A stretch of DNA of 48,744 nt from NCBI RefSeq assembly GCF_000613345.1, contig NZ_BAIS01000012.1, positions 1 through 48,744 of the forward strand, in the 5' to 3' direction. The notes beneath the pieces are model-generated. The model did not search any database. It was not told the origin of the DNA and was given only the letters and a program-made list of their open reading frames with translations. This document shows, piece after piece, positions 1-8,100 of this stretch. A program made the position numbers and the translations under genes. This DNA comes from Prevotella disiens JCM 6334 = ATCC 29426 (GTDB taxonomy: Bacteria > Bacteroidota > Bacteroidia > Bacteroidales > Bacteroidaceae). Every line of letters begins with the position of its first letter. Position 1 is the first letter of the stretch.

Positions 1-1194
1 AAAAAGAGCGGTATAGGCAAATCAGGTAAAGCCCCGATTATGGGACGTATTACCATTGGGCGTTCCATTGCCCAGTTTAGTTGTAAACTCTCCTGCACCC
101 CCGACTTGTGGAATTCACGTGAGAGCAGGATGGACGGCAAGAGCCGCGAGGCGGTGGAGATTAATGGGAGATTGGAGAACCTGCTGCTTTCCATTCAATC
201 AGCCTATCAGTCGTTGATTGCCAAAGGGCAGCCATTTGATGCAACTAATGTGAAAGAACAGTTTCAAGGCAGCGTGCAGGCACGATGCAGACTTATTGAG
301 AGGCTGGATATGCTTATCAAGGAGAAGGAAAGCCATATCGGTATAGACATCAAGGAAGAGTCTATGTCTGCCTATCATTCCACTCGGAAACGATTACAGG
401 AGTTCATTCAGAAGAAATACCATGTTTCGGACTTGGCTTTCTCACTGTTGACAGAAAACTTCATCTACGAATTGCAGACGTTCTGTCTCGGTGAACTCGG
501 TCATCAGCAAAGCACATTTTTCAGAGTTGCAGCAGATTTGAAGACCGTCTGTAGGCTGGCTTATCGTGAGGGACTGGCTGATACGCTTCTGTTTGATAAA
601 GTACATATAGAACGAGGAGACAAGAAAGCACCTAAAGCTCTTGACAAAGAAGCATTGGACAAACTCAAAGCACTCCGCTTTGATGAGTTGGAAGAGGAAA
701 TGGAAGCCGTTCGTGATGTGTTTCTCTTCGCCTGTTATATCGGTGCAGCCTATTGTGATTTGATGGAGCTAAGCAAGAAGCATCTTGTCCGTGATGATGC
801 AGGTAGTTTGTGGTTGAAGTTCAACCGACAGAAGACGGGGGTGCTTTGTCGTATCAAGTTGTTGCCGGAAGCTGTTCGGTTAATTGAGAAAATGCATAGC
901 GATGAAAGGGAAGCACTGCTGCCTTTCATCAAATATCCCACTTATCAGTCCTGTCTTAAAGCCTTGCGACTACGGGCAGGTATTTCTTTTCCCTTTACCT
1001 CGCACACGGCAAGGCATACCTTTGCCACACTTATCACCTTAGAGCAGGGCGTTCCTATTGAAACGGTGAGCAAGATGCTCGGACATACGAACGTAAGTAT
1101 GACCGAACGTTATGCAAAGGTAACACCACAGAAACTCTTTGAGGAGTTTAACCGTTTCCTTTCTTTCACAGAAGATTTACGTTTAACCATTTAA
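1..1194 (+). CDS. Tyrosine recombinase (integrase), 5' end cut by window edge
   Basis: DNA integrase of the phage-integrase/tyrosine recombinase family, probably responsible for integration or excision of the mobile element in which it lies. The frame is open from base 1 and the residues before the first ATG (base 40) already read like the arm-binding N-terminus of Bacteroidota integrases (KKSGIGKSGKAPI), so the gene starts outside the window. The catalytic region shows H-T-A-R-H-T-F, then L-G-H-T and the tyrosine in E-R-Y-A-K-V. The position normally held by the first catalytic arginine (after 'Y-I-G-A') appears to be alanine, as happens in several Bacteroides integrases. A second recombinase follows after 12 bp, suggesting one operon. 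Family certain; element type inferred. Confidence 0.93.
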   Translation, partial: KKSGIGKSGKAPIMGRITIGRSIAQFSCKLSCTPDLWNSRESRMDGKSREAVEINGRLENLLLSIQSAYQSLIAKGQPFDATNVKEQFQGSVQARCRLIERLDMLIKEKESHIGIDIKEESMSAYHSTRKRLQEFIQKKYHVSDLAFSLLTENFIYELQTFCLGELGHQQSTFFRVAADLKTVCRLAYREGLADTLLFDKVHIERGDKKAPKALDKEALDKLKALRFDELEEEMEAVRDVFLFACYIGAAYCDLMELSKKHLVRDDAGSLWLKFNRQKTGVLCRIKLLPEAVRLIEKMHSDEREALLPFIKYPTYQSCLKALRLRAGISFPFTSHTARHTFATLITLEQGVPIETVSKMLGHTNVSMTERYAKVTPQKLFEEFNRFLSFTEDLRLTI

Positions 1195-1206
1195 CCAAGA
1201 TTTTTT

Positions 1207-2451
1207 ATGAGAAGTACATTCAAGATATTGTTTTACATCAACAGACAGAAAACAAAGGCAGACGGCAAGACAGCTATTCACTGCCGTATCACCATAGATG
1301 GTAAGAGCACTGCTATCACCACAGGTGAGCAGTGCAAGTCCTCCGAGTGGAACAGCAGGAAAGGACTGACAACCGACAAGAAAACCAATCAAAGAATCGG
1401 CGAGTTCAAAGAACTTGTAGAAAAGACCTATCAGGAGATATTGATAAAGGACGGAGTGGTAAGCGTGGAACTGCTCAAGAACCGCTTGCAGGGGATAGCC
1501 ACCATGCCGACAACACTTCTTGCCATGAGCAAGGCAGAACTGCAATCCGTTAAAGAGTGCGTGGGCAAATCAAGAGCTGAGGGAACCTATCAGAATCTTC
1601 TCTATTCAGATAAGTTACTTACGGAGTTTGTAAAGGATAAGGGAATGACGGATATAGTCATAGCCACTATACCGGAAGACTTGTTTGAAGAATACCGTTT
1701 CTATTTGAAAAAACGAGGCTTGGCAACAGCAACCATGAATCGCTATCTTTGTTGGCTGAGTAGGCTGATGTATCGTGCGGTCAGTCAAAGGCTCATTCGC
1801 TGTAATCCTTTTGAGAATGCCAAGTATGAGAAAGCGGAACAGAAGATACGCTTTCTGCAAAAGAGCGATGTTGCCAAACTCATGGCATTGAGAGTAATTG
1901 ATAAGGAAGCAGAACAAGCAAGACGGATGTTTATCTTCTCATGCTTTACGGGCTTGGCTATTGCTGATATGGAACATTTGCAATTTGGACACATTCAAAC
2001 GGCAGCCGACGGACAGAAATATATCCGTAAAGAAAGGCAGAAGACAAAGGTGGAGTTTATTGTGCCCCTGCACCCGATAGCGGAGACCATCATCAATCAA
2101 TACAAGAAAGAACAACCGAGCATGAAAGAAATGCAGACAGTGAAAGGAAAAGGCGACGACTTTATTTTTCACTGTGCTTGTAGCCGTAGCGTGATGAGTG
2201 CAAAGCTGAGCATCGTGGGTAAGGCGTGTGGCATCAGAGAACGGTTGTCTTACCACATGGCAAGACACACGTTCGGCACGATGAGTTTAAGTGCAGGAAT
2301 ACCTATCGAGAGTATTGCCAAGATGATGGGGCACGCCTCCATATCAAGCACTCAAATCTACGCACAAGTAACGGACAACAAGATTTCGGAGGATATGGAT
2401 AGGTTGATAAGGAAACATCAAAAAGAGGAAACAAAGGAGGAAACCGTATGA
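1207..2451 (+). CDS. Second tandem tyrosine recombinase
   Basis: Full-length (414 residues) tyrosine recombinase. It has an N-terminal SAM-like arm-binding part (FYINRQKTKADGKTAIHCR), a core-binding domain around residues 105-200, and a catalytic domain with R-Q-K-T near residue 277, H-M-A-R-H-T-F near 350, M-G-H-A and the nucleophilic tyrosine in Q-I-Y-A-Q-V near 384. It follows the first recombinase by 12 bp and shares the four bases ATGA with the next gene, so the three are probably translated together. Two different recombinases in tandem followed by a small coupled ORF recalls the TnpA-TnpB-TnpC arrangement of Tn554-type transposons; that comparison is about layout only. Both recombinases may be needed for movement of the element. 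Confidence 0.94.
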   Translation: MRSTFKILFYINRQKTKADGKTAIHCRITIDGKSTAITTGEQCKSSEWNSRKGLTTDKKTNQRIGEFKELVEKTYQEILIKDGVVSVELLKNRLQGIATMPTTLLAMSKAELQSVKECVGKSRAEGTYQNLLYSDKLLTEFVKDKGMTDIVIATIPEDLFEEYRFYLKKRGLATATMNRYLCWLSRLMYRAVSQRLIRCNPFENAKYEKAEQKIRFLQKSDVAKLMALRVIDKEAEQARRMFIFSCFTGLAIADMEHLQFGHIQTAADGQKYIRKERQKTKVEFIVPLHPIAETIINQYKKEQPSMKEMQTVKGKGDDFIFHCACSRSVMSAKLSIVGKACGIRERLSYHMARHTFGTMSLSAGIPIESIAKMMGHASISSTQIYAQVTDNKISEDMDRLIRKHQKEETKEETV

Positions 2452-2852
2452 ATGTCAATCACCAGCAAACAAAAAGAGACCGCAGCTATTTCGAGTGGGG
2501 CGATAATATGCAAATCACTCGCAAAGGAAAAGGCGAAATCTCCATGACGGAGAACGAACTCGTAGATTTCTTTGGTGTAACATGGAAGAAACTCAACTAT
2601 CGTCTGCAGCAACTACTAAAAGTATCTTCCCTACGTCCCGATGAAAGGGATACAGGGGAGTTGGAAGTATTCGTAAATGGGCTGTTAAAAGGTTATGCCC
2701 CACTTTATCCGCTTTCAATCATCATCGCTTTATCTTATCAATTGGACAGCACGGAAGTACACTTGTTCAGGAAATACATCTGTCGAGAACTGCAACGCCC
2801 TGTACCTGTGAGGGAGCAGATATACCTACACTGCAATGGCAGTATCAATTGA
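2448..2852 (+). CDS. Small protein coupled to the tandem recombinases
   Basis: Encodes 134 residues and starts inside the stop codon of the recombinase (ATGA overlap), a strong sign of translational coupling. I do not recognise a named family. Residues about 32-55 (MTENELVDFFGVTWKKLNYR) look like a short helix-turn-helix segment, and the rest is predicted helical with no membrane segment or signal peptide. By position it could be an accessory or regulatory protein of the recombinases, comparable in place to TnpC of Tn554-like elements, but no sequence relationship was established. Downstream lies about 200 bp of non-coding DNA before the acetyltransferase gene. Confidence 0.7.
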   Translation: MNVNHQQTKRDRSYFEWGDNMQITRKGKGEISMTENELVDFFGVTWKKLNYRLQQLLKVSSLRPDERDTGELEVFVNGLLKGYAPLYPLSIIIALSYQLDSTEVHLFRKYICRELQRPVPVREQIYLHCNGSIN

Positions 2853-2863
2853 TATGCTTTTCT

Positions 2864-2918
2864 CTTTCACCGATATTATCTTACTACATAACTACAAGGA
2901 AAGGCAATACGGTGAAAG
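2864..2918. repeat. 9-bp inverted repeat after the recombinase cluster
   Basis: CTTTCACCG at 2864-2872 is matched by its exact reverse complement CGGTGAAAG at 2910-2918, with a 37-bp spacer. It starts just after the stop of the third recombinase-operon gene. A second small dyad (CAAACT/AGTTTG) follows near 2969-2982. It could be an RNA stem ending the operon or a recombinase or accessory-protein binding site. There is no clear T-run, so a simple terminator is not well supported. Confidence 0.5.
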
Positions 2919-3009
2919 AAAAAGGATTGGCGTGTAGTCAGAAAGGAGAAATCGCTGTTACGACAACAAACTACAGTTTGCAAAGTTACAACGAAAAGCA
3001 AGGCGATGC

Positions 3010-3043
3010 TTGTTTTATATTTCAAACAATTTGTATATCTTTG
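3010..3043 (+). promoter_or_regulatory. Bacteroidota promoter for the GNAT gene
   Basis: The -7 element TATCTTTG lies at 3036-3043, with a TTG at 3010-3012 as a plausible -33 element (spacing 23, slightly long). It sits 24 bp before the ATG at 3068, which supports that start over upstream alternatives. Confidence 0.6.
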
Positions 3044-3067
3044 CAATATAACCGAGACTTTAACGAG

Positions 3068-3526
3068 ATGAGGGATATTAGAATTGAAAAGGGAATAAAT
3101 AAAGACAATGCCTTGCTTTTATGTGAATGGTCCAATGAACAAGGAAAAGAGTTTCAGAAGCAATGGATAGGTTCCGAAATTTCTTACCCGCTGGACTATG
3201 ATAAAATAAAGGACTTGGGAAATGTGTTTTCGATATTCAACCAAGGGGAATTTATCGGAATGATACAAGAAGTACGAATTGGCAAGGATAACATACACAT
3301 AGGTAGATTTGTAATAGATCCCCGAAAAACAGGATTGGGCTTTGGGACTGAGGCCCTAAAAAGATTTGTAGATTTCATTCTTGAGGATGATAATATTAAA
3401 AGTATTTCCCTAACGGTCTTTGATTTCAACCAAAAAGCAAAGAGGATTTATGAGAAACTTGGGTTTGAAATCAATGAGGTAATTGAGAGTCCAAGGCTGA
3501 AATACATTATGAAGAGATGCAGATAA
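3068..3526 (+). CDS. GNAT family N-acetyltransferase
   Basis: A 152-residue GNAT acetyltransferase, predicted to transfer acetyl from acetyl-CoA to a small molecule or protein amine in the cytoplasm. The central part has the expected order: a beta strand (GEFIGMIQEVRIG), then F-V-I-D-P, then an acetyl-CoA binding loop resembling R/Q-x-x-G-x-G/A (KTGLGFGTEAL), then V-F-D-F-N-Q-K-A-K-R-I-Y-E-K-L-G-F near the C-terminus, typical of the RimJ/RimL-like branch. The frame extends further upstream to a TTG at 2849, but that extension reads as low-complexity junk and would precede the promoter, so I place the start at ATG 3068. It is cargo of the mobile element; the substrate cannot be told. An antibiotic-modifying role is possible but unproven. 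Confidence 0.85.
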   Translation: MRDIRIEKGINKDNALLLCEWSNEQGKEFQKQWIGSEISYPLDYDKIKDLGNVFSIFNQGEFIGMIQEVRIGKDNIHIGRFVIDPRKTGLGFGTEALKRFVDFILEDDNIKSISLTVFDFNQKAKRIYEKLGFEINEVIESPRLKYIMKRCR

Positions 3527-3814
3527 ATCCGAATTTATCTAACTCAATACAACAAAACAGTTTAAGAAACAGTAAATTAATTTATAAGATAAAAAACGGT
3601 ACTTGAAGCAGATACGTCTCTACCCAAGTGCTGTTTTTCTGTCCACCAATACGGTCCGCCTTGCGTCTTTTATCCCGTCCGACAACTCTCATAATTCACC
3701 TGTTTGGATAGATTGATGTAAAGACACCTCAAACAGAAAGAACTTGCCCCACTAATACGGAGCAAGTCCTTTTATACCTCACGACTTTTTCCTAAATACT
3801 CATGCCGCCTCTTC

Positions 3815-4144
3815 TCAATGCGCAGATGCCGCTGAAAAGAGATTGAGAACGACTACTCCTGCAACGATGAGTGTAACGCCGATGCCTGCCGCAAAATCGA
3901 ATTTTTGCCCGAAAAATACAACGGAAATAATATTACCCAATACAATTCCCAGCCCAGCCCACACTGCATAGGAAATTCCTAACGGAATAGTTTTCAAGGA
4001 CAACGAGAGGAAATAGAAACAAGAAATGTAAGCAAGGCAGGTCCCCACTACCGGTAGCGGCTTTGTGAAGCCATCAGAGAGTTTTATGCACACCGTTCCT
4101 GCTGTTTCTAAAATAATGGCAAGTGTAAGAAATAAGTAAGCCAT
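3815..4144 (-). CDS. Small multidrug resistance (SMR) family transporter
   Basis: A 109-residue membrane protein of the SMR family (EmrE/QacE/Gdx type), which works as a dimer in the inner membrane and exchanges protons for cationic compounds or guanidinium. It has four hydrophobic segments (about residues 2-22, 32-50, 58-80 and 85-105). The essential membrane glutamate is present at residue 13 (I-I-L-E-T-A-G), and the Y-A-V-W-A-G-L-G signature lies near residue 59. Whether it exports biocides or guanidinium cannot be decided from what I see. It is convergent with the GNAT gene. Both look like accessory cargo between the recombinases and the HU/NTPase module. Confidence 0.92.
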   Translation of the reverse strand: MAYLFLTLAIILETAGTVCIKLSDGFTKPLPVVGTCLAYISCFYFLSLSLKTIPLGISYAVWAGLGIVLGNIISVVFFGQKFDFAAGIGVTLIVAGVVVLNLFSAASAH

Positions 4145-4203
4145 AGTAAAAATAATAAAGTAAGGGCCGAGTGTACGCCGTCACCCTTCTGCGTTTTCGT
4201 CTG

Positions 4204-4211
4204 CAAAGGTA
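4204..4211 (-). promoter_or_regulatory. -7 element upstream of the SMR gene
   Basis: Read on the minus strand this is TACCTTTG, matching TAnnTTTG. It lies 60 bp upstream of the SMR start. No convincing -33 element was seen. Confidence 0.5.
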
Positions 4212-4326
4212 CAATTTTTATTTGAGATTGCCGAAAAGTCTATGAGTTTTTGTATTCCTCCGCATCCGTTCAAAATTGTCTTATAGGATAATTTTACTAC
4301 TCTGTAGGGCGCTGATTATCAATGAG

Positions 4327-4419
4327 TTATAAAGGTGTATTTTTTAGCCTTGAAAACGGTGCTTCCGACACATGAAAAATATCCTTTTCGTATGCTGGAA
4401 ACACGTTTTTCGTTAAGGC
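4327..4419. repeat. 93-bp hairpin repeat, copy A (left border of cargo module)
   Basis: Aligns without gaps to 9465-9557 with about 75 of 93 identical bases (hand count). The centre forms a hairpin with arms CCGACACA (4365-4372) and TATGCTGG (4391-4398). The left arm is identical to copy B; the right arm differs but keeps most pairs through G-T wobbles. An alternative dyad pairs ATGCTGG (4392-4398) with CCAGCAT (4432-4438). It lies just beyond the 3' end of the minus-strand HU gene. Confidence 0.75.
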
Positions 4420-4439
4420 ATTACGATACTGCCAGCATG

Positions 4440-4848
4440 CTATTTTGCGTTTACAATGTCTTCCTGCGGGGCGAAGTCGAGACTTCGGATGTCGAAAGAA
4501 TCACGTATTGCCGTACTCTTGGTAAACTGCACATTCACCTGCTTGATGAGTTTTGCGCCTTTTGTCTTGGCTTCGACGGCCGTTGCTGCACCCTCCGCCT
4601 TGATGGTGAGACAGAACGAACCGATGTCGCCCAGTCTCACGGTGTTGCCATTCTCTAAGGCCTCAATAACTTTGTACTGTAAGGCGTCCAACACAGCCTT
4701 TACGTCAGCACTCGACACGGTGGAGCGTTTCTCTATCCGCTTTACGATTTGTGCCAGCATTACCGGCGTGGTCGGTGCAGCCTGCGGATAAAACTTCACT
4801 TCTTTTTTTCAGTGGATTCTTCTTCGCTTGAATTACGTACTTTATCAT
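4440..4848 (-). pseudogene. HU-like DNA-binding protein, frameshifted near its N-terminus
   Basis: Bacteroidota-type HU/IHF-related DNA-binding protein (nucleoid-associated). The long frame (4799-4440) reads KFYPQAAPTTPVM, then a dimerisation helix region (TVSSADVKAVLDAL), then the typical N-G-N-T-V-R-L-G-D-I-G-S-F and a lysine-rich end. The natural N-terminus MIKYVIQAKKNPLKK begins at ATG 4848 in another frame. The two frames meet at a run of seven A residues (minus strand; 4803-4809 on the plus strand). Six A residues would restore one continuous protein. This is either a +1 homopolymer error or a real disruption; a -1 ribosomal slip would not give the right frame. It is divergent from the STAND gene and inside the repeat-bounded module. 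Confidence 0.8.
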
Positions 4849-5000
4849 CTCGCTTAGAAGTAAAGGGTTAGTAATGCTACAAAGGTGCAAATAACATTGC
4901 TATGTGCAATATTGTCACAAATTCTTTAACCATCAATCAAACGAGTTAATTTTCTAACTTAACTCATTTAAAATAGCAAAACAGGAAAAGTTAATTAATG

Positions 5001-5033
5001 TTGCTAATACCTGAAGAGAAATATCTACCTTTG
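5001..5033 (+). promoter_or_regulatory. Promoter of the STAND NTPase gene
   Basis: The -7 element TACCTTTG lies at 5026-5033, with TTG at 5001-5003 as the -33 element (22-bp spacing). The predicted leader is about 80 nt. The surrounding DNA is very AT-rich. Confidence 0.6.
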
Positions 5034-5118
5034 CGCTTAAAATATTAAAATTATAAGCAGCAGACATACTATCATAGGATAATGAATGCTACTTTAAAAA
5101 TATAAACAAAACAACACA

Positions 5119-8100
5119 ATGATTATCATATTCAGTATATTTCTAGCCTTACTCTTATGGGGTATTATACAAACTACTTCACTCACTCTTATTATAAAGG
5201 AGGTGCGTAAGGCAAATTGGAAGGAATGGATTAATATAATTGTAGGATTTCTGAAGAAGCGTGCTGAGCGTAAAGTGTTCTACACTTTTATGGCAACAGA
5301 GGCTTCTCTTTCCGGTCTTATACCTCAACTTCTGAGAGCACACATTTCTTTCCGTTACGCTGATAAGGAAATAACTTTTTTGGGGGTTCTGTCCCAAAAC
5401 TCTGAATGGTTGAGTTTTGGAATAGCAGTGCTAATTGCCATTGCTTATTTTCTGTATCTTTGGCAGTCTAATAAGAAAAAGCCTGAAGAGTGGAAAAAAA
5501 TAGTTGAGGCATGTCGTTTGATAGATGAAGAGTTAAACTTCATTCCCACGCAGAAGTGGTTTGAAGAACAGAATATCAAGCAGATTAAGAATTTGGATAA
5601 GCGTTATTCAGAGAACCGTAACTTCCCATTTGAAGATATGGATTTCGCATTGGCTTCATTGCACATTACTGATAGGTTCAAGCCTTTACTAAAAGAGAAA
5701 ATAGAGAAATTTAGAGATACATTGAAATCATTTATAATAAGTACAGACAAAGAACCTTCTTGCTCTGAAATTTCTGCTCAATGTAGGCATCTTGTTAAAA
5801 AGATGGACAGCTTAAGTGGAACAGCAACTTCTTATATTGAATTAAGAGAATCAGTAAATGGATTCCTCTCTATATTTAACAATTTCTGTTACAATTCTGA
5901 AAGTAACAATAGAAATGACATTCGAACAAAAGGGTATTTTATTCGTGAAGATGGACATGCCTTACAGAAAGTGCTTTCCAATAATTGGATTGAGTTCAAG
6001 AAACATCATACAATTATAGTTACGGGTGTTGCTGGTACGGGAAAGTCTCATCTTATAGGCGATATGGTTACTCAACGTAAACGTGCCCATGAACCATCCA
6101 TATTACTTTTAGGGCAACATTTTACAGCATCATCAGACCCTCTCTCCCAAATTCGCGAGTTGTTGGATATAAAATGTAGAAAGGAAAAATTACTAAAAGA
6201 ACTCGATAATTATGGTAAGAGAATAGGGGAGCCTGTAGTGCTATTTATTGATGCAATTAACGAAGGAGCTGGTGATGAGTTATGGAACAAATTTCTGTTG
6301 GATTTTCTGCAAAGTATAGACTCATGTGAGTATCTGCGTCTTATTATAAGCTTTCGTATATCAGATTGTAAAAATTGGTTTTATGATATTGCTCATAATT
6401 CTGAATACGCAGTATATCAGCATCATGGATTCAAAGGACATGAGAGAGAAGCATGTGAGTACATGTTCTCATCTTTTGGTATAGACCAACCAACTTGGCC
6501 TGTATATGGAGAAGAATTCTCTAATCCACTTTTCTTAATCAAGTATTGTCGCAATCATGAAAAAAGTCATCGTCCATTGGTGTTTGCAAATTTCTGGACA
6601 ACTATTCTAGAATATTGTGATGATGCCAATCATGAAATAGCGATAAAATTTAAGTATAACAAAGCTCAAAATCTTGTAACTAAAGCTCTGCGTTCGGTAG
6701 CTGAATTAATGGTTACAACTGGTAGTCGTTGGCATCTTAAATATCAAGTTGTAATGGAAAGATTGGCACAGGATGCTAAATATACAAGGACGCCCAACGA
6801 ATTCTTTGAATTGCTAATAGATGAGGGATTATTAAGAACAGATGTCTATGACGGTGGTGTCACATATGTAAATTTTGGCTTTGAAAGGATAGGCGATTAT
6901 TTTATCGCAGAATATCTGATTTCAAATACACCAGCCAAAGAATGGTTCAAATATAACTTGGGAAATCTTTCTGAAGCTTTAGCAATTCTTGTTCCCTCAA
7001 TTAAAAATAAAGAACTGATAGAACTAGTTGAGGAGAATGATAAAGAAGAGGCATATCAATCATTTATTGATAGTGCAATGTGGCGAGATAGTTTCACCAT
7101 GAAAGGAGATGAATTGATATGCAAAATAAAGGAAGCAAACAAATACGGTTTGATGTTTGAAATTATATTATCTCGCCCTTACAGAACAGATGTAGCTTCA
7201 AATGGATTTGCCTTGTATGATATGTTATGGAATTTAAGTATGGCGCAACGAGACGCTATATGGACTGTTTTAATTTCTGATCCTTGGTCGCATGGCAGGA
7301 AAGTTCTGGATTTGGCACGATGGGGGTGTGAAGCTTCGAACAACACTCTTAAATCAATAGATAATCAGATAGCTAAGGCATGTCTTGAGACTTTGGTATG
7401 GACACTATCCACTACTTGGCGAGAACTGAGAGATTGTGCTACACATGCCATTGTAAATATTTTAGTTCAGCATAAAAAACTTCTTCTGCCATTACTAGAG
7501 AAATACTATTTTGTTAATGATCCTTACATTCAAGAACGTTTGTGGTGTGCTGTCTATGGAGCGTTACTCCTAATGCAAGATGATAAAAATAGCTGTACAG
7601 TTGCACAGTGGGTATATAGTAACGTCTTCGTCAAGAAACATGTACCTGAACACATTTTGGTGCGTGACTATGCTTGTAATATTGTAGAGTTTGGTATTAG
7701 TAGAGGTTTGGATATAAGGATAGAACAGGGACACATAAAAGTTCCCTTTACAGACGGGACCTTACCTCCCATTCCTTCAAACGATGAAATTACTGCAAAG
7801 TATGATAGAGATTGGAAAACAGTTCCAGAAAATGAACGAGACGTATATATGGTTCAGCACTCAATATTATCGTCTATGGCTCCAGAGTATGGAGTAAGAA
7901 GTTATGGAGATTTTGGAAGATATGTATTCCAATCTAATCTTGGTGGCTTTGGGGAGAATGTAGAGATGTTGTCGAATTGGGCCATACATATGATATTTGA
8001 AGAGTATGGATATGATCCTAATGTTTTTGTTCACTTCGATAAGAACAACGATAGCCATAATCGATCTCATGGCAAAATTGAACGTATAGGAAAGAAATAT

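Noticed and set aside
2849..3067. Extended start of the GNAT gene at TTG 2849
   Set aside because: The extension lacks protein character, includes the inverted repeat at 2864-2918 and precedes the promoter at 3036.
4327..4438. Integron attC site
   Set aside because: The GTTAAGG and CCTTAAC-like ends do not match the attC R' and R'' core consensus, and no integron integrase was seen.
4335..4791. Plus-strand frames opposite the HU-like gene
   Set aside because: They are antisense shadows of a recognisable HU coding sequence.
4803..4809. Programmed -1 ribosomal frameshift in the HU-like gene
   Set aside because: The required shift is +1, so an A-run -1 slip would lead to the wrong frame.
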